Positions 44,467-53,828 of a stretch of DNA of 64,000 bases are shown piece after piece. The stretch covers positions 124,001 through 188,000 of the forward strand of contig JBAOHI010000071.1 of the NCBI GenBank assembly GCA_037045535.1. The letters are read 5' to 3'. A program made the translations under genes and the position numbers. How positions within the stretch are numbered: position 1 is the stretch's first letter; every line of letters begins with the position of its first letter. The stretch comes from Competibacter_A sp037045535 (lineage in GTDB: Bacteria > Pseudomonadota > Gammaproteobacteria > Competibacterales > Competibacteraceae). The notes beneath the pieces were generated by a model. It did no database searches, was not told the origin of the DNA, and was given only the letters and a program-made list of their open reading frames with translations.

Positions 44467-45453
44467 TCACCAAGACAAACGGCGGGCGGCGAGGAGGATG
44501 GAAATCACTAACGCGAGGCTGAGCGGCCAGATGAATAAGGATTGATGCGGTCGAAAATACTCGGTATCGTGGGTGGTGGGTTCTAAACGGTCCAGCTCTT
44601 GATAGATCGATTCCAGGGATTCGGTGTCGGTAGCGCGAAAGTAGCGGCCACCGGTGATTTCGGCGATGGCTTTCAGGGTCGCTTCGTCTAAATCGGCCGA
44701 GGGGTTAATGACTTGGGGACCGAAAAAGGTATCGCGGCGCATCGGTTTGGCGCCGAGCCCAATGGTGTAGATGCGCAAACCTTCCTTAGCCGCCAGTTCA
44801 GCGGCTTGGCGCGGCGCTACTTCCCCAGCGGTATTCGCGCCGTCGGTCAATAGAATCAAGACCCGGTCCTTGGTGCCGGCTGCTCGCAAGCGCTTCAGCG
44901 CCAGCCCGATGGCATCGCCGATGGCGGTTTTCTCTCCCGCCAGCCCGATCACCGCTTCGTTTAACAGGGTGGCCACAGTATTGCGATCGAAGGTCAACGG
45001 AGTTTGCCGGTACGCTTGTGAACCAAACAGAATCAGACCCAGTCGGTCGCCCGCGCGCCGCTCGATGAAAGTTCTAGCGGCTGCCTTGACGACTTGCAGG
45101 CGATTGGCCGCATGTCCGTCGAGCATGAAATCTTCCGATGCCATACTGCCCGAGATATCGACCGCCATCAGCAAATCGCGCCCACTGACCGGCAACGCAA
45201 CCGGTTCGCCGAGCCACTGGGGTTGCGTCGCCGCGAACACCAAGAACAACCACGCCAGCCACGGTGCCATTTTCAGCCAGCGGCGTTGCAAGGATTTTCG
45301 TTGGCTGGGTTCGTTGCCAAGCGCTAGAACCTCCTCCAGAAAGGGAACGCGCAGCGCTGGGCCGTCGTTAGCGGGAGCAGGCGGCAATCCACGCATCACC
45401 AACCAGGGTAAGGGTAGGGCGAGTAAGGCCCAAGGCCATGCGAGATGAATCAT
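44467..45453 (-). CDS. batA: BatA von Willebrand factor A membrane protein
   Basis: A 328-residue inner-membrane protein with two N-terminal helices (LAWPWALLALPLPWLV, MAPWLAWLFLVFAATQPQ), a VWA domain with intact MIDAS (MAVDISGSMASEDF, LLTDGANTAGEVAPRQ) and a C-terminal helix (FIWPLSLALVISILLAARR). It overlaps the DUF4381 stop by four bases. BatA proteins work with MoxR ATPases in envelope stress tolerance or metal-centre maturation; which applies here is unknown. Confidence 0.93.
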   Translation of the reverse strand: MIHLAWPWALLALPLPWLVMRGLPPAPANDGPALRVPFLEEVLALGNEPSQRKSLQRRWLKMAPWLAWLFLVFAATQPQWLGEPVALPVSGRDLLMAVDISGSMASEDFMLDGHAANRLQVVKAAARTFIERRAGDRLGLILFGSQAYRQTPLTFDRNTVATLLNEAVIGLAGEKTAIGDAIGLALKRLRAAGTKDRVLILLTDGANTAGEVAPRQAAELAAKEGLRIYTIGLGAKPMRRDTFFGPQVINPSADLDEATLKAIAEITGGRYFRATDTESLESIYQELDRLEPTTHDTEYFRPHQSLFIWPLSLALVISILLAARRLSW

Positions 45454-45941
45454 GAGGTGGTTGCTCTTTGCTTACCGACACCTTTGATCCAAGCTTCGGC
45501 GACGTTCAGTAATGCCTCGATCTCCAATGTTTCGGCAAGTCGATAAGGTGCTCGGATCAACGTGCGTCCGGGTCCTGCGCTGAACTGCTGGCCACCACCG
45601 GTGCGATCCAGAAATTGCAGCCATGCGTCACCGACCAGACCGGCTACTTGGTTTCGGGGAAAGTAGGCCAAGGCCAAACGACGTAGCAACGCGGAAATTC
45701 CTGCCGCGACTGCGGTTCCATCGCTATCGCGTTGAAAATCGACTCGAAGCCGCGCCAATTCGGCGAGTGCTGCCCGTCGAGGTGTCTGCCGCTGGCGATA
45801 ACGCCATAACCCAAACAATCCGGCAACGACGATGAGCGATAATAGGGCTAACAGCCACCAGCCTGGCGCGGGTGGCCACCAGGAAACCGGTTCGGGGAGA
45901 TGAATATCCCGCAAGTCTGCTAAGGGGTTTGCCGTGGGCAT
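45450..45941 (-). CDS. DUF4381 membrane protein of the Bat operon
   Basis: A 163-residue protein with NPLADLRDIHLPEPVSWWPPAPGWW at the N-terminus (the DUF4381 signature), one TM (LLALLSLIVVAGLFGLWRY) and a cytoplasmic helical domain with LAYFPRNQVAGLVGDAWLQFLDRTGG. It is a regular member of MoxR-DUF58-DUF4381-BatA-BatB clusters. Its biochemical role is not known. Confidence 0.9.
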   Translation of the reverse strand: MPTANPLADLRDIHLPEPVSWWPPAPGWWLLALLSLIVVAGLFGLWRYRQRQTPRRAALAELARLRVDFQRDSDGTAVAAGISALLRRLALAYFPRNQVAGLVGDAWLQFLDRTGGGQQFSAGPGRTLIRAPYRLAETLEIEALLNVAEAWIKGVGKQRATTS

Positions 45942-45945
45942 GGGA

Positions 45946-46980
45946 CTACGGCCGAGTCACGCGGGCGCCGGGGCGCCGATGATGAACCAATAATCCACGG
46001 CGCAAGGTTTCGGGTACCGATTGGTTGGTCGCCAGCGTTAGGAAATGGCCACCGTGGCGATGACACAATGCACGCACCGCATCGCGTCGGGATGCGAATT
46101 GATTGCGGTACGCCTCGGCCACCGTTGAGTCGCTGGTATCCAAGACGGCAAAGCGTTGGCCGTCACCGAGCGGGTAACGATTGGCGGGCGGCGCGGCAGC
46201 TTCGATGGGATCGAAGACTAAAATGGAGATCACGTCGTTGTGAGCGGCAAGACGGGCGAACGATTGCTCGGCCTGCTTGGGTAATAATCCATGAAAGTCA
46301 CTCAGGAGATAGATCAGACTGCCGGGGCGGACGGTACTGCTCAGTCGCCGCAGAATGTCTATCCAGTAACCGTTCCCTGTTTCCGTCGGCATGCCGCTGG
46401 TGGGTTGCATGTCGACCAGCGCCTTGAAAAAAGGCAATAGACCTCGTTCCCGCCCTGCGGGCCGCAGTTCCCGATGTTGCTTTCCGGCAAACACGATTCC
46501 ACCGACGCGATCACTGTTGTCGCGGGCGGCCCAGGCCAGTAGCGCGGCGGCGCGAGCGGCCACCACCGACTTGAAGGCCACCCGAGTACCAAACGCCATG
46601 CTTGGGCCTAAATCCACCAGGAACAGCACCGGCCGTTCGCGTTCTTCTCGAAACAGTTTGGTATGCGGCCGACCGGTGCGCGCGGTTACCCGCCAATCCA
46701 TGTTGCGGATGTCGTCACCGGGTTGATAGGCACGCACTTCCTCAAATTCCATGCCTCGACCTCGATAGGGCGAAACGTAACCACCCGCCTGAGTCGATAA
46801 CACCCGGTGCTGCGGAGAGAGACCGAGCCCCGCCGCTTGGTCGCGCAATCGCAGCAGCTCTTCGATGGAAACGGTGAGTCCCTGGGTGCCAGTCGGTGAT
46901 GGTGGGATAGGGGATTGCAAAGCGGGCGAACTGCTCGCCATGAAACCTTGCTGGATGCGTTTGCGGATTTCTTTCAACAT
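45946..46980 (-). CDS. DUF58 protein of the MoxR/Bat operon
   Basis: A 344-residue DUF58 protein, a VWA-like family paired with MoxR. The signature region GRGMEFEEVRAYQPGDDIRNMDWRVTARTGRPHTKLFREERERPVLFLVDLGPSMAFG is intact, including the degenerate MIDAS-like DLGPSM. No TM is seen. ATG 46980 (MLKEIRKRIQQ) matches the usual N-terminus; the frame is open to 47103 but that part overlaps moxR. No strong ribosome-binding site is visible, so coupling to moxR (stop 65 bases upstream) is possible. Confidence 0.9.
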   Translation of the reverse strand: MLKEIRKRIQQGFMASSSPALQSPIPPSPTGTQGLTVSIEELLRLRDQAAGLGLSPQHRVLSTQAGGYVSPYRGRGMEFEEVRAYQPGDDIRNMDWRVTARTGRPHTKLFREERERPVLFLVDLGPSMAFGTRVAFKSVVAARAAALLAWAARDNSDRVGGIVFAGKQHRELRPAGRERGLLPFFKALVDMQPTSGMPTETGNGYWIDILRRLSSTVRPGSLIYLLSDFHGLLPKQAEQSFARLAAHNDVISILVFDPIEAAAPPANRYPLGDGQRFAVLDTSDSTVAEAYRNQFASRRDAVRALCHRHGGHFLTLATNQSVPETLRRGLLVHHRRPGARVTRP

Positions 46981-47044
46981 CGGAAGTAACCGGAGACGGA
47001 AAGAACGGCACGGTCGTGATCTCGGTTTTCGGCGTCCACGCTGC

Positions 47045-48049
47045 TCACGGCACGGGAACGCGATCCAGTAATTCGGCGATGAAGCGTTCGGTATCGATAC
47101 CATCCGCTTCGGCTTCGAAGGTCAGTAACACGCGGTGACGCAGCACATCAGGAGCGATGGCCTGAATATCCTCGGGACTGACGTAATCGCGGCCTTGCAG
47201 CCAAGCATGGGCGCGAGAACAGCGATCCAGCGCGATGGTTGCTCGCGGGCTGGCGCCATACCGAACCCAACCGGATAGTTCCGTGCCATAAGGAGTTGGA
47301 TTTCGAGTGGCCATCACCAGGGCGACGATGTACGACTCCAGTGCCGGCGCCAGATTCAGCGCCAATACCTCGCGCCGTGCCGCAAACACAGACTGTTGGG
47401 AAACGCGAACCGTGTTTTCGATGACCGCCTGGCCATTTTGTCGCGCCTGTTCGCGCGCGAGTCGCAGGATGGCGTGTTCGGTTTGAGAATCGGGATAATC
47501 GACGCGCACATACAGTAGAAAGCGATCCAGTTGCGCTTCGGGTAGAGGGTAGGTGCCTTCTTGTTCGATGGGATTTTGCGTGGCCATGACCAGGAATAAT
47601 TCGGGCAAGGGATAGCTGGTGCGGCCTACGGTCACCTGGCGCTCGGCCATGGCTTCCAGGAGAGCGGATTGTACTTTGGCGGGCGCCCGATTGATTTCGT
47701 CGGCCAACAACAGGTTATGAAAGATGGGGCCTTGCTGAAACTGAAAGGATGCTTCTTGAGGCCGGTAGATCTCGGTGCCGGTCAAATCCGCTGGCAACAA
47801 ATCCGGCGTGAACTGGACACGATGAAAATCCCCTTCCAGTCCGGCGGCCAGGGTTTTGATCGCCGTCGTTTTAGCCAGTCCGGGCGCGCCCTCGACCAGC
47901 AGATGCCCATCGGCCAATAAGGTGATCAACAGCCGCGTATTCAGCGCTTCCTGGCCGAGAATGCGTTGGTTCAGATGGTCGAGCAAGCCTCTGATATCCG
48001 GGAGAACCGAAGAACTCGTCGAGATTTGTGTCAGTGAAACGGTATTCAT
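47045..48049 (-). CDS. MoxR family AAA ATPase
   Basis: A 334-residue AAA+ chaperone-like ATPase. Walker A is EGAPGLAKTTAIK, Walker B LLLADEINRAPAKVQSALLEAM, sensor 1 ATQNPIEQEGTYPLPEAQLDRF, and a sensor 2-type Arg lies in GASPRATIALDR. It heads the operon moxR-DUF58-DUF4381-batA-batBC-batD. ATG 48049 has AAGGA five bases upstream; an in-frame GTG at 48061 is less likely because that site would then be inside the gene. The promoter should be in 48050-48350. Confidence 0.96.
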   Translation of the reverse strand: MNTVSLTQISTSSSVLPDIRGLLDHLNQRILGQEALNTRLLITLLADGHLLVEGAPGLAKTTAIKTLAAGLEGDFHRVQFTPDLLPADLTGTEIYRPQEASFQFQQGPIFHNLLLADEINRAPAKVQSALLEAMAERQVTVGRTSYPLPELFLVMATQNPIEQEGTYPLPEAQLDRFLLYVRVDYPDSQTEHAILRLAREQARQNGQAVIENTVRVSQQSVFAARREVLALNLAPALESYIVALVMATRNPTPYGTELSGWVRYGASPRATIALDRCSRAHAWLQGRDYVSPEDIQAIAPDVLRHRVLLTFEAEADGIDTERFIAELLDRVPVP

Positions 48050-48355
48050 GGCGTCCTTCACATTTCTTTAGCTCGCGGAAAAACCGATGTTCGGCGGGGT
48101 CCGCCGACAGCGATTTCAATCTTTCTTTCGCTCGACAAACGCTCTCATCAATGCTTCATCGGCGGGTGGCGCGGCGATTCATCCGCGTGAATTCGCTAGA
48201 TTTGATCGGTTATGAATAATAAGGTGTTTAACTTAAGGGAGCCTTAAGGTGCTGGTGCATTGACTTTTTCGGGTGGCGCTACAAGGGTGGTCTCGTGACG
48301 ACGAGCGGCTGGCGATGGACAATAACAAACAGGATACTCGGGCGGCGCTGACATA

Positions 48356-48381
48356 AAAAAGCCGGCTTGCGCCGGCTTTTT
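48356..48381. terminator. Rho-independent terminator, bidirectional
   Basis: AAAAAGCCGGC (48356-48366) pairs perfectly with GCCGGCTTTTT (48371-48381) around a TTGC loop. On the minus strand it lies 52 bases after the pckG stop, and A and T runs on both sides allow it to work in both directions. The rest of 48050-48432 holds no gene. Confidence 0.9.
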
Positions 48382-48432
48382 CGTCTCTGCCTTCGAGAAA
48401 CGCGACCCTGGCGGGCCGCGTTTCAAACGAAG

Positions 48433-50285
48433 TTAGGCGACTACCTTCCAGACTTCAGGCGCTTTTTCAACGCGCTTCCCAAACTCTTGACGCTGCGTTT
48501 CGAGTTCCGACGGCAGCTTCGCGCCAAACTTCTCGAAGAAGCCCTTGATTTCCTCGATCTCGCTGGCTGCTTCAGCACGGCTGATGTTGGTGATGGCTTC
48601 GAATTGCTCTTTGGTGAAGGTCAAGCCCTCGAAGTCCATGTCCTCGTAGCGCGGCATGTAGCCAAAGGGGCTTTCCGCCGCGCCGATATGACCGTTGACC
48701 CGTTCCACGATCCACTCCAAAACGCGCATGTTCTGACCATAGCCCGGCCAGGCGAACTTGCCGTTGGCATCCTTGCGGAACCAGTTGGTGCGGAAGATCA
48801 TAGGCAACTTGATGTCCGGTCTTCTTGCCCATGTTGATCCAGTGTCCCCAATACGAAGCCATGTTGTAGCCGCAGAAGGGCAACATGGCGAAGGGATCGC
48901 GCCGGATGCCGGTCACGCCGATGGCCGCCGCAGTGGCTTCCGAACCCATGGTGGCCGCCATGAACACGCCGTGGTTCCAATCGTAGGCCTGATAGACCAG
49001 CGGGAAGGTCTTGGACAAACGGCCGCCGAAGATGAAAGCCGAAATCGGTACGCCAGCAGGATCTTCCCAGGCCGGGATCGATGGTCGGACACTGCGACGG
49101 CGGGGGCGGTGAAGCGGGAGTTGGCGATGCGCGCCCAGCCGGCCACAGTCCGGTGTCCAGTCGTTGCCCTGCCAGTCGATGCCATGAGCCGGAGGCTCCA
49201 CGCCCATGCCTTCCCACCAGACGTCGCCATCATCGGTCAGCACGACGTTGGTAAAGATGGCAGTTGGCTTTGACCGATTCCATCGCCATCGGGTTGGAAT
49301 CGTAGGAAGTACCCGGGGCGACGCCGAAGAACCCCGCTTCGGGGTTGATGGCGCGCAGCGTGCCGTCCGGCGCCGGCTTGATCCAGGCGATATCGTCGCC
49401 GACGGTCAGCGCTTTCCAGTTACCGAAACCCTTGGGTGGTACGATCATCGCCAGGTTGGTCTTGCCGCAGGCACTGGGGAAAGCGGCCGCGACATAGGTC
49501 TTGTCGCCCTTGGGCGATTCGAGACCCAGGATCAGCATGTGTTCGGCCAACCAGCCTTGGTCGCGCGCCATCACCGAGGCGATGCGCAGCGCCAAGCACT
49601 TCTTGCCCAGCAGGGCATTGCCGCCATAGCCGGACCCGTAGGACCAAATTTCGCGGGTTTCGGGATAATGCACGATGGCCTTGCGGCTGATGTCCGGCTC
49701 GCACGGCCAAGGTACGTCTTTCTGACCGGGGGCCAGCGGCGCGCCGACCGAATGAACGCACGGGATGAAGAAGCCGTCGCTGCCCAGCGTGTCGAGCACC
49801 TTTTGACCCATGCGGGTCATGATCCGCATGTTAGTCACGACGTAAGCCGAGTCGGTGATCTCGATGCCGATCTGAGCGATCGGGCTGCCGATCGGGCCCA
49901 TGCTGAACGGAATGACGTACATGGTACGGCCGCGCATGCAACCCTTGAACTGTTCCTTGAGCTGTGCGCGCATTTCGGCCGGTGGCGCCCAGTTGTTGGT
50001 TGGGCCGGCGTCTTCTTTCTTTTCCGAGCAGATGAAGGTGCGGTCTTCAACGCGCGCCACATCGGACGGATGGGAGCGGGCGAGATAGGAATTCGGGCGT
50101 TTCTCCGGATTCAGTCGGGTGAAGGTACCACCTTGCACCATCTCTTCGCACAACCGGTCGTATTCTTCCTGCGAACCGTCGCACCAGCAAATGCGATCGG
50201 GCTGGGTTATGGCAGCTATTTCATCCACCCAATTCAACAATTTGGCGTTGCTGGTCCGGTTTTTACCATCATGAGCGATTGCCAT
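48433..50285 (-). CDS. pckG: GTP-dependent phosphoenolpyruvate carboxykinase, with five apparent frameshifts
   Basis: Interconverts oxaloacetate and PEP using GTP. Near full length (about 616 residues) once repaired. The intact first frame (50285-49260) contains CWCDGSQEEYDRLCEEMVQ, RTMYVIPFSMGP, FIPCVHSVGAPL, AAFPSACGKTNLAMIVPP (kinase loop) and WKALTVGDDIAWIK. Then successive single extra bases at 49259-49260, 49134-49136, 49099-49100, 49074-49076 and 48816-48817 shift the frame. Dropping each restores NCIFTNVVLTDDGDVWW, ANSRFTAPASQCPTIDPAWE, DPAGVPISAFIFGGR and KTDIKLPMIFRTNWFR to the end. AGGGG precedes ATG 50285. Clustering of same-sign shifts in short G/C runs argues for sequence error; a pseudogene is the alternative. 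Confidence 0.9.
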
Positions 50286-50696
50286 CGATTAAATCCCCTC
50301 TAAATGTTCAATGCGTTGGGGTTGGGAAGCTATCAAGCGGGACGCTTCACTATCGTCCACACTGGATTTCGACCGGGCGCGACCCTTCCAGGGCCGGTTA
50401 CATTACAAGGTGTTAAGGTTATCATTAAGCGGGTTTGGATGTCACCAATCCCACTGGATACTCCGCGATGTCGCACTCGAAATTTCCCTGGCGTGCGTGC
50501 CTAAAAATTTTGAGTTCACTGAGAGCCTTGGAAAGATGAAAGGTTTTTTGTAACCACTGCTATCCAGTCATCAGAAGTGATCCCGCTTATTTTGGGATGA
50601 AGCGGTTTGTCCCGGCATGGGAAAGCAAACCCTCTGTTCCTCAATTAATGTCGCCTGATGGTATTTGTTTTCCATCCCTGATTAGGAAGGCGCTCC
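50286..50696. other. Divergent intergenic region between pckG and a membrane-protein operon
   Basis: This 411-base stretch must hold the promoters of both divergent units. Several short frames exist but none has coding character. No clear hairpin terminator, operator or repeat was recognised. Confidence 0.35.
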
Positions 50697-52784
50697 ATGA
50701 ACATGAAAAGCAGCTTGCGCTTGCGCCATAGTACTTTCGACGGTGTGCGGGAGATCGGGGGATTTGGTCAGCCGTTGCATGCCCTATACCCCCAAATTCG
50801 AGCCATGCTCGCTAAAGAGCTTGGCGTCGATGGGGAGTCGTTGCTGGCCGAACCGGTGGTGGATCGCGACAAAAACCGTATTGATTGGTACGCAGAGAGC
50901 GATCCCGATGAAAAACCAGCGTTGTTGGTGGATCTGCCCGATAAGGAACGTCGGCTAATTCTCGATCAATTCCGTGACTTGCTCGGTCGTGCCCAGGAGC
51001 TGGCGGAGCGCTACGCCGCCTCCGACGATGGGCGCCAGGCGCAACTGGGGGCGATTTTGCGTGCGGTGCTGACCATGCCTGCCGAATCCGAGATATTTGT
51101 CGTCGAGGGGAAGCCGGTGATTACCGGATGGGGTTTTGCCTCGGACTCGCCTTGGGATGCGCCGGGTGGTTTATCGCGGCGCCTGCCATTGCCCGCCGAA
51201 CCGATTGAACCCATGCGTGATGTCGTGGTGCCGGAGGTTGCTATCCCCGAGCTGGCCGCCGCGCCCGAACCCACTTCGCCAGCCCCGCTTCCCGTCGATA
51301 CCGAGCCACGACCGAGTGAGCCCTCTTCCCCTCCGGAACCAGAGCCAGCGCCGAAACTTTTTGAACCATCACCCTCTTCCCCGGATGCGAGCATGCTGGA
51401 AGCAACGCCACGGCCAGTTGATTCTCGGCCGCCAGCCGAGTCGGTATCGGAACCGATTGCCGACATGGTCGAGCAGCCCGTTGCTAATAAATCATCAACA
51501 TCTTTCCGTTATGTCGTGGTCGGCTCGCGATATTTTTGGACTGTGGCGATGATCGCCTTGTTATTGGTACTGCTGGCCGCGTATTGGGCACTAGGAAGAA
51601 CAAGGTTGCCGCGCCCTATGATGGGCGAAGCGACGCTTTCGACAGCAGCCGGAAAACTCGATAGCGCCCTGAATCAAGCCCGACAAGATGAGGCCGGATT
51701 GAGAGTTCGGCTTGAACAGTTGTTGGTGCAATTGGCCGAGCGACACGGTCAATGTCGTGTGTCCGACCAATCGGCTGTTACGGCCGTCGTGCCGGCACCC
51801 AAAAAGGCTGATATGCCGGATCAGGTGCTTCCGTCAGCTGATCGCGACAGATTGTCCTCCTCGTCTGACGGGGTCGGTGCCAAGGGCGGGTTGCCAAACC
51901 GGTCTGCCGATCATGAGCGCGCGCCGCCGACTCTTGGTGGCGCCGATGGCAAGGACGCGACGCCAAGCCTGTCCCGTCAAGACCGTTCGCTGTCCGGTCC
52001 GGCTTCAAATTCCGATGGTCAACGAGGATCAGCTGCGCGAGATCTCCCAGTCGATCCAGCAGTCCTGGGAACCTCCCCGCAGGGTCAGGCAGCCGGTGCC
52101 ATGCCTACCGAGACACCGACAACGGTGCCATTGGCCTCTGGATCAGCCGCCCCGTCTTCTGCAACCCGGCCGTCGGTGGGAGGGACTGTCAATTCCTCGA
52201 AGGCCAACGGTTCGCAAAGTGAGTCCCCTTCTCCCGCCTCGTCGGGCGTGGCGGTACCGGAGCGAACCTTGGAAGAAGTCCTGAGCGGACGCGATTCCGA
52301 GTCGACTACGCCGGCACGGCCGCAATCGCCAGCCGAACCCCCGGTCAAGGCCGAGCCTACGCCAGAGGAGCGTCGGGAGTTCGTCGATCGCATGTCGGCC
52401 ACCGGTGCCACGACGGGTGAAATTACCGCGACTTTGCTGTGGAACGGCCGGGGTGATCTCGATTTAGTGGTACGCTGCCCGTCTGGACGGCAATTGGATT
52501 ATCGCAGCCCCACCGAATGCGGTGGCACCTTGGATGTGGATGCCAATGCGACTCGCGGCGGTTTGAGCGACCGGCCAGTGGAAAATGCCTTTTGGCCGGC
52601 TGGCAAGGCCGGACCGGGTGTGTATGAGGTCGTGGTTCGCTATACCCCCCGCAAGGATGAGGAGCGTCCACGCGAGATGCCGTTTCAGGTGCGCTTGAGT
52701 CGGGGCGGTCAGGAGTCGGTTTTCAAGGGCACGATCCGACCTAACGCGGTGGTGCCGGTCACGACCTTCACGGTACAGCGCTGA
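50697..52784 (+). CDS. Single-span membrane protein with C-terminal DUF2135/YfaP-like domain
   Basis: Not recognised as a named protein. The 695 residues fall into an N-terminal cytoplasmic domain of about 145 residues (IREIGGFGQPLHALYPQIRAM, VDRDKNRIDWYAE, ending ITGWGFAS), a Pro/Glu-rich linker, one TM near residues 283-302 (TVAMIALLLVLLAAYWALG), a coiled-coil-like segment with a Cys, and a long Ser/Pro/Thr linker. The C-terminal ~115-residue beta domain (ATLLWNGRGDLDLVVRCPSGRQLDY, GGTLDVDAN, GPGVYEVVVRY) resembles DUF2135/YfaP. The topology places that domain in the periplasm. AGGAAGG precedes the ATG. A small partner gene follows after 11 bases. Confidence 0.75.
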   Translation: MNMKSSLRLRHSTFDGVREIGGFGQPLHALYPQIRAMLAKELGVDGESLLAEPVVDRDKNRIDWYAESDPDEKPALLVDLPDKERRLILDQFRDLLGRAQELAERYAASDDGRQAQLGAILRAVLTMPAESEIFVVEGKPVITGWGFASDSPWDAPGGLSRRLPLPAEPIEPMRDVVVPEVAIPELAAAPEPTSPAPLPVDTEPRPSEPSSPPEPEPAPKLFEPSPSSPDASMLEATPRPVDSRPPAESVSEPIADMVEQPVANKSSTSFRYVVVGSRYFWTVAMIALLLVLLAAYWALGRTRLPRPMMGEATLSTAAGKLDSALNQARQDEAGLRVRLEQLLVQLAERHGQCRVSDQSAVTAVVPAPKKADMPDQVLPSADRDRLSSSSDGVGAKGGLPNRSADHERAPPTLGGADGKDATPSLSRQDRSLSGPASNSDGQRGSAARDLPVDPAVLGTSPQGQAAGAMPTETPTTVPLASGSAAPSSATRPSVGGTVNSSKANGSQSESPSPASSGVAVPERTLEEVLSGRDSESTTPARPQSPAEPPVKAEPTPEERREFVDRMSATGATTGEITATLLWNGRGDLDLVVRCPSGRQLDYRSPTECGGTLDVDANATRGGLSDRPVENAFWPAGKAGPGVYEVVVRYTPRKDEERPREMPFQVRLSRGGQESVFKGTIRPNAVVPVTTFTVQR

Positions 52785-52795
52785 GGCAAAACCCC

Positions 52796-53128
52796 ATGAC
52801 CCAACAGCAGCACACGCAATTCACGGTTTATGTGGATGAGGCAGCCGTTCCCCGCTACCAACGGGCTTGGGTTTGGGGCGTGGCCGCCCTGGCGATTCTG
52901 GCATGTGGTCTCGTTGCCGGTTGGCTATTCGGCGGCGGGGGCAGGGTTGTGAGCCGCGATCCGGGAGTGGCTATAAGTTCTACGGATGAGCAGGCGTTAC
53001 TGATCCGGCAAGAGGCTGTCAACGAACAGTTGCGGGAACGGATCGCCCGATTGGAACGCGCATTAGCCAGCGATGCCTGCGGGCCAGCAGCTTTGGAAGC
53101 CTTGCTGCAAGACACCGGTAAACGTTGA
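52796..53128 (+). CDS. Small single-span membrane protein with coiled coil
   Basis: Not recognised. The 110 residues comprise a short cytoplasmic N-terminus (QFTVYVDEAAVPRYQRAW), one TM (VWGVAALAILACGLVAGWLFGG) and a periplasmic coiled coil (EQALLIRQEAVNEQLRERIARLERALA) ending with a single Cys (ASDACG). The preceding protein also has a TM followed by a coiled-coil-like stretch with a Cys (ERHGQCRV), so the pair could form a heteromeric, possibly disulfide-linked, envelope complex. That is inference from layout. Confidence 0.7.
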   Translation: MTQQQHTQFTVYVDEAAVPRYQRAWVWGVAALAILACGLVAGWLFGGGGRVVSRDPGVAISSTDEQALLIRQEAVNEQLRERIARLERALASDACGPAALEALLQDTGKR

Positions 53129-53164
53129 GTTTCGTCTTTTGACCTGAATTGAGGAGGTGCGCGT

Positions 53165-53617
53165 ATGTCAACCTATTCGATCGAGCTCGCCTGGCAGCGT
53201 ACGACGCCGGATTTCGACCACAAGACCTTCGACCGTGGCCACATCTGGTATCTGGCCGGTGGTCAGACGGTGCTCGGCTCGGCGGCGCCAGAGTTCTCCG
53301 GCGACCCTGCCAAGAGCAACCCCGAGGAGGCTTTGCTGGCGGCGTTATCAAGCTGTCATATGCTGACGTTTCTCACGATCGCCGCACTCAAGAAGCTCGT
53401 GGTGGAAAGTTACGAGGACGAGCCGTTGGCCGAGCTGGGCAAGAACGACAAGGGTAAAATGATGGTGTCACGTCTGACCTTGAGGCCCAGGGCGGTTTTC
53501 AGTGGCGAAACGATTCCCGATCCCGATGCGGTATGGGAACTGCACCGTAAGGCTAAGGAAAACTGCTTTATCGGCAATTCCCTGCTCAGCTCGGTGATTC
53601 TCGAACCGCGATTTTGA
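53165..53617 (+). CDS. OsmC/Ohr-family peroxidase
   Basis: A 150-residue OsmC-fold protein with the two redox cysteines in family positions: ALSSCHMLTFL (residues about 61-71) and ENCFIGNSLL (about 136-145). Members reduce organic hydroperoxides using a reactive Cys. GAGGAGG lies a few bases before ATG 53165. It follows the two-gene membrane operon by 36 bases and may be co-transcribed. Confidence 0.92.
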   Translation: MSTYSIELAWQRTTPDFDHKTFDRGHIWYLAGGQTVLGSAAPEFSGDPAKSNPEEALLAALSSCHMLTFLTIAALKKLVVESYEDEPLAELGKNDKGKMMVSRLTLRPRAVFSGETIPDPDAVWELHRKAKENCFIGNSLLSSVILEPRF

Positions 53618-53828
53618 AGGTGGTCCGGAGCGAACGCATGCGAACCGCCCGGCTTGCGGAGTCGGGTGACACCGGAGCCTTGCATCACCGGGGGTGCTGT
53701 TTTATAAAATTAGCCCCGAAAAAAACGGGAAAACCGTTGTTATCGTTCGACCGGCCATCCGATACACCTGAATGAAGAATCGAGCCGGAATCGAGAACGG
53801 GGTGATTGCAAAAACGGAAAGGGGTTTG

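Noticed and set aside
49206..50303. A 365-codon plus-strand frame
   Set aside because: It is antisense to pckG and only mirrors its codon pattern.
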